Shown here: positions 32,242 to 43,018 of the stretch, in pieces
Numbering within the stretch: position 1 is the stretch's first letter
How the letters are laid out: each line of letters begins with the position of its first letter
From: Yonghaparkia sp. Root332
GTDB lineage: Bacteria > Actinomycetota > Actinomycetes > Actinomycetales > Microbacteriaceae
Length of the DNA: 64,000 bases
Assembly: GCF_001425665.1 (NCBI RefSeq)
Contig: NZ_LMCX01000002.1
Span: forward strand, 868,001-932,000
Direction: 5' to 3'
Translations under genes and position numbers: made by a program
The notes under the pieces: model-generated
The model's input: the letters and a program-made list of their open reading frames with translations, nothing else
What the model was told of the DNA's origin: nothing
The model's database searches: none

Positions 32242-32628
32242 CTAGCGGCCCTGGTCGCCGTCCTGTCGACGTTCCCACCGCTCGTTGATCGTGTCCATGA
32301 ACGACGAGCGTGAGCGCTTCGGAGCGGACGCGCGCGGTGCTGAGCCCGCGGGCTGCGCACTCGCCGCGGCCTTGCCGGGCGTGAGGACCAGGAGCACCCC
32401 GCCGAGCATCAGCGCGAAGCCGATGACGCCGACGATCGGGAGCTGCACGATCACGCCCGCGACGAGAGTGGCGACTCCGGCGATCGCGAGCAGGGAGCCC
32501 AGGACGATCTGCGTGTAGTTCGGTCGACCGCGACGACCCGAGACGGTCGCCACGAAGTCGGCGTCGTTCTGGTAGAGGCTGCGCTCCATCTCTTCGAGGA
32601 GGCGCTGCTCCTGCTCCGACAGCGGCAT
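32242..32628 (-). CDS. DUF3040 membrane protein
   Basis: A small actinobacterial protein of unknown function. From the ATG at 32628, with AGGGG at 7 bases, it is 128 residues and opens with the family motif MPLSEQEQRLLEEMERSLY. Two membrane helices lie at about residues 38-58 and 60-80, and the C-terminal tail is basic. DUF3040 genes commonly sit just upstream of mraZ. The gene is divergent from the polyprenyl synthase and is closed by a strong terminator. Confidence 0.88.
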   Translation of the reverse strand: MPLSEQEQRLLEEMERSLYQNDADFVATVSGRRGRPNYTQIVLGSLLAIAGVATLVAGVIVQLPIVGVIGFALMLGGVLLVLTPGKAAASAQPAGSAPRASAPKRSRSSFMDTINERWERRQDGDQGR

Positions 32629-32713
32629 GTGTGGACCCCTTGGTGCGAATACGGGTTGGGAGGCTCCCACCGTCTCCCCATTCTAGGCTCGCGCCGCTGG
32701 ATAGGCTAGGCGA

Positions 32714-33835
32714 GTGCCTGAGAGATTGCGGTTAGTCGACCTGGTCAACGCCCGACTCGACGCGTTCCTGGTCGATCGCTCGACCCACCTCGCGACGATC
32801 GCGGACGAGCTGGACGTCTTCATCGACGCGTCCCGAGACCTCCTGCGGGGCGGCAAGAGGTTCCGCGCGCTCTTCGCCTACTGGGGGTGGCACGCCGTCG
32901 CCGGCACCGTCAGGCCCGACGACCCCCTGGCCGAGATGGACGACCACGCCGAGCTCGACGCCGTCATCGCCCTCGCCGCCGCACTGGAGATCTTCCACGC
33001 CGCGGCTCTCGTCCACGACGACATCATGGACAACTCCGACACTCGGCGGGGCATGCCGTCGATGCACCGTCGATTCGAGACCGACCACGCGCGCCGCGAG
33101 TGGGTCGGGTCGGCCGCCTCGTACGGCACCTCCTCCGCGCTCATGCTCGGCGATCTCCTGCTCGGCTGGAGCGACGAGCTCCTCGCCGAGGGGCTGTCGA
33201 TCGTCGCCGACCGCTCGGCGGCCCGCCGCGCGCGCCACGAGTTCCACGTCATGCGCACGGAGGTGACAATGGGCCAGTACCTCGACATCCTCGAGGAGGT
33301 GGCGTGGCGCGACGCTCCGGAGGAGGACCTCCTCCCCCGCGCCCACCGCGTGGTCACATACAAGTCGGCGAAGTACTCCATCGAGGCGCCGCTCGCGCTC
33401 GGCGGACTCATGGCCGGCGGCACGGCCGAGCAGGTCGACGCTCTGCGCGCCTTCGGCCTGCCGCTCGGCGTCGCCTTCCAGCTGCGCGACGACCTCCTCG
33501 GAGTCTTCGGCGATCCCGAGGTGACGGGCAAGCCCGCCGGCGACGACCTCCGCGAGGGCAAGCGCACCGTCCTCATCGCGCTCGCGCGCCGTGCTCTTCC
33601 CGCGTCCGCGGCGCGCCTCATCGACGAGCTGCTGGGCGACCCCGAGCTCTCGGAGCACCAGATCGCGACCCTGCAGGCCACGATCCGCGACAGCGGGGCC
33701 GTCGACACGGTCGAGACGATGATCGCGCGATCCGTGCGCGAGGCGACGGCCGCGATCGAGGATGCCCCGCTCAGCCGGGCGGCGCGCTCCGAGCTCGTCG
33801 GCCTGGCCGACCTCGTGACGCGCCGAGCGCACTGA
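32714..33835 (+). CDS. Long-chain polyprenyl diphosphate synthase
   Basis: A trans-isoprenyl diphosphate synthase that condenses isopentenyl diphosphate onto allylic diphosphates. The 373-residue protein has both aspartate-rich motifs: VHDDIMDNSDTRRG near residue 100 (first, DDxxD) and FQLRDDLLGVFGD near 257 (second), with KYSIEAPLALGG in between. Position next to an Rv2175c-like gene matches Rv2173 (idsA2) in M. tuberculosis. Chain length, and therefore use for geranylgeranyl or longer products such as menaquinone side chains, cannot be fixed from sequence. Confidence 0.9.
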   Translation: MPERLRLVDLVNARLDAFLVDRSTHLATIADELDVFIDASRDLLRGGKRFRALFAYWGWHAVAGTVRPDDPLAEMDDHAELDAVIALAAALEIFHAAALVHDDIMDNSDTRRGMPSMHRRFETDHARREWVGSAASYGTSSALMLGDLLLGWSDELLAEGLSIVADRSAARRARHEFHVMRTEVTMGQYLDILEEVAWRDAPEEDLLPRAHRVVTYKSAKYSIEAPLALGGLMAGGTAEQVDALRAFGLPLGVAFQLRDDLLGVFGDPEVTGKPAGDDLREGKRTVLIALARRALPASAARLIDELLGDPELSEHQIATLQATIRDSGAVDTVETMIARSVREATAAIEDAPLSRAARSELVGLADLVTRRAH

Positions 33836-33864
33836 GCCGCCGCCGCCCTCGAGCGGAGGGGGCC

Positions 33865-33897
33865 AGCTGAGCGGCGGGAGGCACGAGCCGCTCGGCT
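33865..33897. terminator. Bidirectional hairpin between convergent genes
   Basis: An 11-base stem with one G-T pair (33865-33875 with 33887-33897) and an 11-base loop lies between the convergent polyprenyl synthase and the Rv2175c-like gene, overlapping the latter's stop codon. Position and symmetry suggest it ends both transcripts. There is no T tract. Confidence 0.5.
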
Positions 33898-34234
33898 AGA
33901 ACGCCATGGCCTGCGCGACCCGCCTGACCTCGGCCTTGCGCCCCCGCCGGAGGGCCTCGATGGGCGAGGTTCCGAGCATCTCGTCGACCGACAGCATCCA
34001 CTCCATCGCCTCGTCGTCGCTGAACCCGTTGTCGGCGAGCAGGATGAGCGTCCCGCGCAGCTCGTGGAGGGGCTCGCCGTCGCGCAGGAACTCCTCCGGG
34101 ACCACCAGGACCCTGTCGCGACGAACGGCGAGGAGTGCGTGATCCTCGAGGAGACGGTGGACGCGGCCGGGCGAGACGCCCAGCAGCTCGACGAGGTCGG
34201 GGACGGTCAGCCAGCGGCTGGAGTCTGCGGTCAC
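33896..34234 (-). CDS. Rv2175c-family DNA-binding protein
   Basis: A winged-helix protein of the Rv2175c family. From the GTG at 34234 it is 112 residues. The N-terminal half has a helix-turn-helix (WLTVPDLVELLGVSPGRVHRLLEDH), then RDRVLVVPEEFL; the C-terminal half is the family's helical part (LILLADNGFSDDEAMEWML). In M. tuberculosis Rv2175c is a substrate of PknL, encoded next to it. Here a PknL-like kinase gene lies two genes away on the opposite strand, so the partnership is likely kept. Confidence 0.88.
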   Translation of the reverse strand: MTADSSRWLTVPDLVELLGVSPGRVHRLLEDHALLAVRRDRVLVVPEEFLRDGEPLHELRGTLILLADNGFSDDEAMEWMLSVDEMLGTSPIEALRRGRKAEVRRVAQAMAF

Positions 34235-34290
34235 GACTCCAGCGTGCCATGAACCGAGTCGCCGCGCCCGCGCATGGTCGTGTTTCCGGC

Positions 34291-34347
34291 GTGTTAACTG
34301 CAGCAACATCCTCCACAGTGGTTGACACCAGTGTTAATGTGTAACAG
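34291..34347 (+). promoter_or_regulatory. AT-richer promoter region of the LysM gene with paired GTGTTAA elements
   Basis: Between the divergent Rv2175c-like and LysM genes the G+C content falls. GTGTTAA occurs at 34291-34297 and again at 34331-34337, exactly 40 bases apart, with a GTAACA at 34341-34346. A TTGACA (34322-34327) looks like a -35 element, but the only -10-like hexamer (TAACAG) is 14 bases away, which is too short. I read this as a regulator-binding region for the LysM gene; MtrA-type control of wall hydrolases is one possibility. Confidence 0.35.
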
Positions 34348-34403
34348 CGGACGGGGATCCGCGCGCGGCGCTGTCGCCGCACCGCATCACGAGGGGACGA
34401 CCG

Positions 34404-35753
34404 ATGATCGAGCTCGACCGCACCGGGGCGGCGTCAGCGACCGACGACGCCTCGATCGCCCGCGATCAGGAGGACGCGAGAGCCCGCGCTCGAGCCGTGT
34501 TCGGCGGCCTCGCTCCCCGCATCAACTCCGCACCGTCACCGACCGCCCCGGCCGCCGATCCGGTCGTGTCCCGCGCGGCCGCTCGAGCACGGAGCGCCGC
34601 GCTGTCGACGATGCCGCTCGTGCTCACCGGCGCTCTCACGCTCGGGCTCGGCCTGACCGGCCCCGTCGACGCCGCCCATGCGGCGCCTCGCAAGCCGCTC
34701 AGCCCGAAGCCGCAGCAGGCCGCCGGCCCGTCCACTCTCCGAGCGGCGCTGGCCCACGTCGGGGCCGCCATCACCCCGGGCGCCATGAGCACGGTGGCTC
34801 TCACCACGAGCGCCGCCCCCGCCGTGTACACGGTCGAAGCCGGCGACACGGTCTCCGCGATCGCCGCGCGATTCGGGCTCTCGACGGCCGGAATCCTCGC
34901 TCTGAACGGTCTCAGCTGGAAGTCGGTGATCTTCCCCGGCCAGGTCCTCACGCTCACGAGCGCGCCGACCAAGGGCGCCACCGTCTCCGCGCCCGTCTCA
35001 CCCGGCGGCACCTACCAGGTCCGCAGCGGGGACACGGTCTCGGCGATCGCGGCACGATTCGGCGTGTCCACCAAGTCGATCCTCGACGCCAACGCCCTCG
35101 GCTGGTCGAGCATCATCTACCCGGGTCAGACCCTGCTGATCCCCGGCACATCGAGCGCTCCCGCTCCCGCGGCCGCACCCGCCATGGAGACCGTCTCGTC
35201 GGTCACGTCGATGCCGATCGCGCAGCGCCCCGTACTCCCCGGCGGACCGGCGCCCGCGCCCGCGCCCGAGACCGCGCCCGAGACCGCAGCGCCCGCGCCG
35301 GCGCAGCCGACCCCGACCGCACCGGTCCCCAGCGCGCCCGTGAGCGGGAGCATCCAGCCCCTCAACGCCGAGGGCCGCGTGCACGCCGCCACGATCATCC
35401 AGGTCGGCCGCTCGCTCGGCGTGCCCGACTACGGGATCGTCATCGCGCTCGCGACCGCCATGCAGGAGTCGTCGATGCGCAACCTCTCGTGGGGCGACCG
35501 CGACTCGGTCGGCCTCTTCCAGCAGCGGCCGAGCCAGGGCTGGGGCGAGCCCGAGCAGCTGCAGGACCCGGCCTACGCCGCGCGCCTGTTCTACGTCGGC
35601 AACGAGGGGCACACCCGCGGCCTGCTGGATGTCCGCGGCTGGCAGTCCATGACCGTCACGCAGGCCGCGCAGGCGGTGCAGATCTCGGCCTACCCCGACC
35701 ACTACGCGAAGTGGGAGACCTCCGCCTGGGCCTGGCTCTACGAACTGACCTAG
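34404..35753 (+). CDS. Secreted double-LysM protein with transglycosylase-like C-terminal domain
   Basis: A 449-residue wall-associated protein. The N-terminal ~70 residues are cytoplasmic, followed by a hydrophobic export or anchor segment (LSTMPLVLTGALTLGLGL). LysM peptidoglycan-binding modules lie at about 140-184 and 203-248, each with the AGDTVSAIAARFG or SGDTVSAIAARFG motif, and a Pro/Ala linker follows. The C-terminal domain (about 325-449) contains ATAMQESSMRNLSWGDRDSVGLFQQRPSQGWG, a motif seen in actinobacterial lysozyme-like or transglycosylase-like proteins. Hydrolase activity is inferred. It is 49 bases before the PknL-like kinase. Confidence 0.82.
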   Translation: MIELDRTGAASATDDASIARDQEDARARARAVFGGLAPRINSAPSPTAPAADPVVSRAAARARSAALSTMPLVLTGALTLGLGLTGPVDAAHAAPRKPLSPKPQQAAGPSTLRAALAHVGAAITPGAMSTVALTTSAAPAVYTVEAGDTVSAIAARFGLSTAGILALNGLSWKSVIFPGQVLTLTSAPTKGATVSAPVSPGGTYQVRSGDTVSAIAARFGVSTKSILDANALGWSSIIYPGQTLLIPGTSSAPAPAAAPAMETVSSVTSMPIAQRPVLPGGPAPAPAPETAPETAAPAPAQPTPTAPVPSAPVSGSIQPLNAEGRVHAATIIQVGRSLGVPDYGIVIALATAMQESSMRNLSWGDRDSVGLFQQRPSQGWGEPEQLQDPAYAARLFYVGNEGHTRGLLDVRGWQSMTVTQAAQAVQISAYPDHYAKWETSAWAWLYELT

Positions 35754-35802
35754 GCCGTGTGGCGCCCGGCTCGGACGAGGCTCGCGACCTAGACTGGGGA
35801 GG

Positions 35803-37767
<1,965 letters not shown>

Positions 37768-37813
37768 CCGCGCCGACGCATCGGCGAGAGGCGGGGACGA
37801 CCACGCCGGCGGC

Positions 37814-39193
37814 TCAGGCGCGCTGCGCCTTGCTGAGCTCCTCGGCGACGAGGAACGCGAGCTCGAGCGACTGCATGTGGTTCAGTCGCGGGTCGCACAG
37901 CGACTCGTAGCGGGTGGCGAGCGTCGCCTCGTCGATCATCTCCGAGCCGCCGAGGCACTCGGTGACGTCGTCACCGGTGAGCTCGACGTGGATTCCTCCG
38001 GGGTGCGTTCCCGCCTCGCGGTGCGCCTCGAAGAATCCCGTGACCTCGTCGACGACGTCGTCGAAGCGCCGCGTCTTGTAGCCCGTGGGGGTCGTGAGCC
38101 CGTTGCCGTGCATGGGGTCGGTGACCCAGAGCGGGGTCGCGTCGACGGCCTTGATCGCCTCGAGCAGCGGCGGCAGGGCATCCCGGATCGTGCCGGCGCC
38201 CATGCGCGTGATGAAGGTCAGGCGACCCGGCTCGCGATCGGGGTCCAGGACGTCGATCAGGCGCTCCATGGTCTCGGGCGTCGTCGACGGGCCGAGCTTC
38301 ACGCCGATGGGGTTGCGGATGCGGCGGAAGAAGTCGACGTGCGCGCCGTCGAGCTCGCGCGTGCGCTCGCCGATCCAGAGGAAGTGGGCGCTCGTGTTGT
38401 ACGGGGTGCCCGTGCGCGAGTCGATGCGCGTCATGGGCCGCTCGTAGTCCATGAGGAGGCCCTCGTGGCTCGAGTAGAACTCGACGCGCTTGAGCTCGTC
38501 GAAGTCGGCGCCGGCGGCCTCCATGAAGCGGATGGCGCGGTCGATCTCGCTCGCGAGGCCCTCGTAGCGCTGGTTGGCGGGGTTCGAGGCGAAGCCCTTG
38601 TTCCAGCTGTGCACCATACGGAGGTCGGCGAAGCCACCCTGCGTGAAGGCGCGGATGAGGTTCAGCGTGGACGCGCTCGTGTGGTACCCCTTCACGAGGC
38701 GCGCGGGGTCGGCCTGGCGCGACTCGGGCGTGAAGTCGTAGCCGTTCACGATGTCGCCGCGGTAGGCGGGCAGCGTGACGTCGCCGCGGGTCTCGGTGTC
38801 GCTCGAGCGGGGCTTGGCGAACTGGCCGGCCATGCGACCCATCTTGATGACGGGCATCGAGGCGCCGTAGGTGAGCACGACGGCCATCTGCAGGATGGTC
38901 TTCACGCGATTGCGGATCTGGTCGGCCGTCGCGCCCGCGAAGGTCTCAGCGCAGTCGCCGCCCTGCAGGAGGAAGGCGTCGCCGCGCGCGGCGCGCGCGA
39001 GGCGCTCGCGGAGCTGGTCGACCTCGCCGGCGAACACGAGCGGAGGCATCGACGCGATCTCGGCCGACGCGGCGGCGACCGCGGCAGGGTCGGGCCAGGC
39101 GGGCTGCTGCTTGATCGGGAGGGTGCGCCAGTGATCGAGCCCCGCGATGACGGCGGGATCGGCGGAGATGACGGGCTCGGTCGCATCGACCAC
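37814..39193 (-). CDS. aroG: 3-deoxy-7-phosphoheptulonate synthase, class II
   Basis: The first shikimate-pathway enzyme, joining erythrose-4-phosphate and PEP. The 459-residue protein is of the plant-like class II family, with LDHWRTLPIKQQPAWPD near the N-terminus, LQGGDCAETF (conserved Cys, metal-binding region), the substrate-binding KPRSSDTE, and WVTDPMHGNG, then GGIHVELTGDDVTECLGG. It corresponds to Rv2178c, continuing the synteny with the pknL region. It converges on the kinase gene with a 46-base gap. Confidence 0.97.
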   Translation of the reverse strand: MVDATEPVISADPAVIAGLDHWRTLPIKQQPAWPDPAAVAAASAEIASMPPLVFAGEVDQLRERLARAARGDAFLLQGGDCAETFAGATADQIRNRVKTILQMAVVLTYGASMPVIKMGRMAGQFAKPRSSDTETRGDVTLPAYRGDIVNGYDFTPESRQADPARLVKGYHTSASTLNLIRAFTQGGFADLRMVHSWNKGFASNPANQRYEGLASEIDRAIRFMEAAGADFDELKRVEFYSSHEGLLMDYERPMTRIDSRTGTPYNTSAHFLWIGERTRELDGAHVDFFRRIRNPIGVKLGPSTTPETMERLIDVLDPDREPGRLTFITRMGAGTIRDALPPLLEAIKAVDATPLWVTDPMHGNGLTTPTGYKTRRFDDVVDEVTGFFEAHREAGTHPGGIHVELTGDDVTECLGGSEMIDEATLATRYESLCDPRLNHMQSLELAFLVAEELSKAQRA

Positions 39194-39344
39194 GGTGGAA
39201 CATCCTTCACAGCGACAGGAATCAGGGCAGAGGGCGGCTCCCTTGCCGCTGGGACGAGCCTAGCCGAGCGCGGAGGCTCCTCAGCGCGCGGCGACGGCCC
39301 CGAGAAGGCCTCAGGGCTGGCGCTGCGAGCGGCGGAGGGCCGGG

Positions 39345-40034
39345 TCAGCGCACGTGCGCCGGCCGCTTGTCCTTCACGGTCGTCGCGTAGACGTCGTGGT
39401 ACTCCTGTCCGCTGAGGCGGTTGAGCTCGTACATGATCTCGTCGGTGATGGAGCGGAGCACGAAGCGGTCGGACTCGAGGCCCGCGAAGCGCGAGAAGTC
39501 GAGCGGCTCGCCGAAGACGACTCCCGGCCGCATGACCTTGGGGATCCGCACGCCGATCGGCATGACCTTCTCGGTGTCGATCATCGCGACGGGCACGACC
39601 GTCGCGCCCGACTCCAGGATCATGCGGGCGACGCCGGTCCGGCCGCGGTACATCACGCCGTCGGGGCTGCGGGTGCCCTCCGGGTAGATGCCGAGCGCGA
39701 AGCCCTCGGAGAGCACCCGAAGACCGGTGTTGAGCGAGGCCTCGCTGGCCTTGCCTCCCGATCGGTCGATCGGCAGCTGGCCGCTCGCCTCGAAGAAGAC
39801 GCGCGTGAGCCAGCCTTTGATGCCCGTGCCCGTGAAGTAGTCGCTCTTGGCGAGGAAGACCACGCGACGGTCGAGCACCAGAGGCAGGAAGATCGAGTCG
39901 ACGAACGAGAGGTGGTTGCTGGCGAGGATGACCGGGCCCGTGCGCGGGACGTTCTCGACGCCGCGCACCCACGGTCGGAACACCGTCAGCAGAATGGGCC
40001 CGATGACGAGGTTCTTCATCAGCCAGTAGAACAT
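39345..40034 (-). CDS. 1-acyl-sn-glycerol-3-phosphate acyltransferase (PlsC family)
   Basis: A phospholipid-synthesis acyltransferase. From the ATG at 40034, with GGGAGGGA upstream, the protein is 229 residues. It has the catalytic NHLSFVDS (His41, Asp46; the HX4D motif), FLAKSDYF, and the substrate-binding IYPEGTRSPDG near residue 118, then VPVAMIDT. This corresponds in position to Rv2182c. It lies downstream of the ROK kinase gene on the same strand (37-base gap). The exact acyl acceptor is inferred from the family. Confidence 0.9.
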   Translation of the reverse strand: MFYWLMKNLVIGPILLTVFRPWVRGVENVPRTGPVILASNHLSFVDSIFLPLVLDRRVVFLAKSDYFTGTGIKGWLTRVFFEASGQLPIDRSGGKASEASLNTGLRVLSEGFALGIYPEGTRSPDGVMYRGRTGVARMILESGATVVPVAMIDTEKVMPIGVRIPKVMRPGVVFGEPLDFSRFAGLESDRFVLRSITDEIMYELNRLSGQEYHDVYATTVKDKRPAHVR

Positions 40035-40071
40035 CGTCGTCCCTCCCCCGTACCGGTCGTATCCGACAACC

Positions 40072-41037
40072 CTAGCTCGCGGTCGCGGCGCCGATGCCCG
40101 CCGCGTGGATCCGCGCGAGGTCGGCCGCGCCGACGACGCCGGCGTCGTTGACGAGCTGCGCGGTGACGAAGACCGGCTCCGGGTGGTAGCCGCGGGCGGG
40201 GAGGTGGGCCAGGTACGCCTCGCGCACCGGGTCGAGGAGCAGGTCGCCCGCGATCGAGACTCCCCCGCCGAAGACGAACATCTCGGGGTCGAGCACGGCC
40301 GACAGGCTCGCGCACGCCTGACCGAGCCAGCGCCCCAGCTGCGAGAGGGCGTGGAGGGCGCCCGGATCGCCCTCGGTGATGAGGGCGGCGAGGATGCTCC
40401 CATCGAGCGCACCGTTCTGCGCGCGCGCATCGGCGAGGGCCAGGCCGATGCCCCCGGCATCGGCGATCTCGTTGGCCATCCGCAGCAGCGCCCGGCCGGA
40501 GCCGTACTGCTCGATGCAGCCACGCGCACCGCACCCGCAGGGCAGGCCGTCCGGCACGACGCGCAGGTGGCCGAGCTCGCCCGCCGTGCCGAAGCCGCCG
40601 CGGAGGAGCCGGTCGCCCGTGACGATGGCACCGCCGACGCCCGTGCCGATGGTGAGCATCGTCATGTCCCGCACGTCGCGCGCCGCGCCGAATCGGAACT
40701 CGGCCCACCCGGCGGCGTTCGCGTCGTTGTCGATCGTGACGTCGATGCCGAGACGGTCGCGGAGGCGATCGCGGAAGGGCTCGTTGCGCCAGTTGATGTT
40801 CGGCGCGTAGTAGACCGTCGACTGCGCGGAGTCGATGAAACCGGCGGCGGCGACGCCCGCGGCGATGACCTGCTGGCCCGCGCTCAGGCGCTGCACCATC
40901 TCCACGACGACGTCGACGATCGCATGCGGGTCGCCCGCGGGCGTCGGATGACGGTCCTCCGCGAGGATCCTTCCGTCATCGCCGACAAGAGCGCCCGCGA
41001 TTTTCGTTCCACCGATGTCGATTCCCACAGCATGCAC
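40072..41037 (-). CDS. ROK-family glucokinase
   Basis: A sugar kinase of the ROK family, probably glucokinase. Starting at the GTG at 41037 it is 321 residues. The N-terminal phosphate-binding motif is VGIDIGGTKIAGALV, followed by NDANAAGWAEFRFG with the catalytic Asp, TIGTGVGGAIV, and the zinc motif CGCGARGCIEQYGSG that defines ROK proteins. No helix-turn-helix domain is present, so it is an enzyme and not a ROK repressor. Preference for ATP or polyphosphate cannot be told. It is divergent from the acyl-CoA ligase. Confidence 0.9.
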   Translation of the reverse strand: MHAVGIDIGGTKIAGALVGDDGRILAEDRHPTPAGDPHAIVDVVVEMVQRLSAGQQVIAAGVAAAGFIDSAQSTVYYAPNINWRNEPFRDRLRDRLGIDVTIDNDANAAGWAEFRFGAARDVRDMTMLTIGTGVGGAIVTGDRLLRGGFGTAGELGHLRVVPDGLPCGCGARGCIEQYGSGRALLRMANEIADAGGIGLALADARAQNGALDGSILAALITEGDPGALHALSQLGRWLGQACASLSAVLDPEMFVFGGGVSIAGDLLLDPVREAYLAHLPARGYHPEPVFVTAQLVNDAGVVGAADLARIHAAGIGAATAS

Positions 41038-41139
41038 GAGGAGAGAGTCTAGTGAGCCTCGAGTCCCGTCCCCGGCCGCGATGCGCGGGCTAGAGTGGTC
41101 GCACTGTACCCACCCGTTGACGGTGCCAAAGGAGTCCCC

Positions 41140-42966
41140 GTGCAAGAATTCGTCGTCCCGGCCGTCGTGTCGCCCGATCCCGGCGCGAACGCGAGCGACC
41201 TGCTCGTCGACCGCGTCGCCGTCGATCCCGACGCGCCGCTCTTCTCGCTCCCGACCGCGGACGGCGGCTGGAGCGACGTCACGGCAGGCGAGTTCCACTC
41301 CCAGGTCGTCGCGCTCGCCAAGGGCCTCATGGCCGCCGGCGTTCAGGCCGGCGACAAGATCGGCTTCATGTGCAAGACGCGCTACGAGTGGACCCTCGTG
41401 GACTTCGCGACGTGGTTCGCCGGTGCCGTGCTCGTGCCGATCTACGAGACGAGCTCGCCGAGCCAGATCCAGTACATCCTGGAGGACTCGGGGGCGCGCG
41501 AGCTCATCGTCGAGACTGCGGAGCACTTCTCGCGCTACGACGAGGTCGCGGGAGATCTGCCCCACGTGGGCCGCGTCTGGCAGATGCACCTCGGCGACCT
41601 CGAGAAGCTCGCCGCCGACCCAGGGTCGGTCACCGACGAGCAGCTGGAGGAGCGCCGGCGCATCGCGAAGGGCACCGACCTGGCGACGCTCATCTACACC
41701 TCGGGCTCGACCGGCACCCCCAAGGGCTGCATCCTCACCCACTCCAACTTCGTCGAGACCTGCCGCAACGCGGCGGTCGCCATGAAGGAGGTCGTGGCAC
41801 CCGGCTCCTCCACCCTTCTCTTCATCACGACGGCGCACATCTTCGCGCGCTTCATCTCGATCCTGGCCGTGCACGCCGGCGCGAAGGTGGGCCACCAGGC
41901 CGACACCAAGCAGCTGCTCGCCGCGCTCGGCTCGTTCAGGCCCTCCTTCCTCCTCGCGGTGCCGCGCGTGTTCGAGAAGGTCTACAACTCGGCCGAGCAG
42001 AAGGCGGAGGCCGGCGGCAAGGGCAAGATCTTCCGTCGGGCCGCCGACGTCGCTGTCGCGCACTCGAAGGCGCTCGACGCCGGCCACGTGCCGCTGGGGC
42101 TCAAGGTGCAGTTCGCCGTCTTCGACAGGCTCGTCTACTCGAAGCTCAAGACCGCGATGGGCGGGCGGGTGCAGTACGCCGTCTCCGGCTCCGCGCCGCT
42201 CGGCCCCCGCCTCGGCCACTTCTTCCGCAGCCTCGGCATCCGGATCCTCGAGGGCTACGGCCTGACCGAGACCACCGCCCCGGCGACCGTGAACCTCGTG
42301 AACAAGTTCAAGATCGGCACGACGGGGCCGGCGCTGCCGGGCGTCGGGGTCCGCATCGAGGACGACGGGGAGATCCTCGTCAAGGGCGTCAACGTCTTCG
42401 GCGGCTACTGGAACAAGCCCGAGGCGACCGCCGAGGTCATGGACGGCGAGTGGTTCCGGACGGGCGACATCGGCTCGCTCGATGCCGACGGCTACCTGAC
42501 GATCACCGGCCGCAAGAAGGAGATCCTCGTCACGGCCGGCGGCAAGAACGTGGCCCCCGCCGCGCTCGAGGACCCGATCCGCGCCAACCCGATCGTCGGC
42601 CAGGTCGTCGTCGTCGGCGACCAGAAGCCGTTCGTCTCCGCGCTCGTGACGCTCGACCCGGAGATGCTCCCGGTGTGGCTCAACAACAACGGCGAGGACG
42701 CCACGATGCCCCTCACCGACGCGGTCAAGCACCCCAAGGTGCTCGCGGAGGTCCAGCGCTCGATCGACGCGGCCAACAGCCGCGTGTCGCGCGCGGAGTC
42801 GATCCGGAAGTTCACGGTCCTCCCCGTCGAGTTCACGGAGACCAGCGGCCATCTGACGCCCAAGATGAGCATCAAGCGCAACGTCATCGTCGCCGACTTC
42901 GCGAGCACGATCGAGGCGATGTACTCCGGCGCTCCGGCGACGCAGGGAATCTCGCTGCAGCAGTAG
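41140..42966 (+). CDS. Long-chain fatty-acid--CoA ligase (AMP-forming)
   Basis: Activates long-chain fatty acids as acyl-CoA via an acyl-adenylate. I prefer the GTG at 41140, with AAAGGAG at 6 bases, giving 608 residues; the frame is open back to 41095. Motifs: YTSGSTGTPKGCI near residue 186 (P-loop), GYGLTETTAP near 373, WFRTGDIGSLDADGYLTITGRKKE, and a C-terminal LTPKMSIKR with the catalytic Lys region. It resembles the actinobacterial FadD15 group. A strong hairpin follows the stop. Confidence 0.93.
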   Translation: MQEFVVPAVVSPDPGANASDLLVDRVAVDPDAPLFSLPTADGGWSDVTAGEFHSQVVALAKGLMAAGVQAGDKIGFMCKTRYEWTLVDFATWFAGAVLVPIYETSSPSQIQYILEDSGARELIVETAEHFSRYDEVAGDLPHVGRVWQMHLGDLEKLAADPGSVTDEQLEERRRIAKGTDLATLIYTSGSTGTPKGCILTHSNFVETCRNAAVAMKEVVAPGSSTLLFITTAHIFARFISILAVHAGAKVGHQADTKQLLAALGSFRPSFLLAVPRVFEKVYNSAEQKAEAGGKGKIFRRAADVAVAHSKALDAGHVPLGLKVQFAVFDRLVYSKLKTAMGGRVQYAVSGSAPLGPRLGHFFRSLGIRILEGYGLTETTAPATVNLVNKFKIGTTGPALPGVGVRIEDDGEILVKGVNVFGGYWNKPEATAEVMDGEWFRTGDIGSLDADGYLTITGRKKEILVTAGGKNVAPAALEDPIRANPIVGQVVVVGDQKPFVSALVTLDPEMLPVWLNNNGEDATMPLTDAVKHPKVLAEVQRSIDAANSRVSRAESIRKFTVLPVEFTETSGHLTPKMSIKRNVIVADFASTIEAMYSGAPATQGISLQQ

Positions 42967-42981
42967 CAGCCGCGCGACTCG

Positions 42982-43010
42982 CGGGGCGTCGGACGCGGTC
43001 CGGCGCCCCG
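42982..43010. terminator. Bidirectional GC hairpin between convergent genes
   Basis: A 13-base stem with one G-T pair (42982-42994 with 42998-43010) closes on a 3-base loop. It lies 16 bases after the acyl-CoA ligase stop and 9 bases before the end of the convergent deformylase gene. Its position suggests it terminates both transcripts. Confidence 0.7.
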
Positions 43011-43018
43011 TCCGCGTT

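Noticed and set aside
34322-34347. A sigma-70-type promoter (TTGACA and TAACAG) before the LysM gene
   Set aside because: The 14-base spacer is too short for a standard promoter; kept only as part of a general regulatory region.
37772-37785. A small hairpin (5-base arms) between the PASTA kinase and aroG
   Set aside because: Too short to separate from chance in GC-rich DNA, although the convergent position would suit a terminator.
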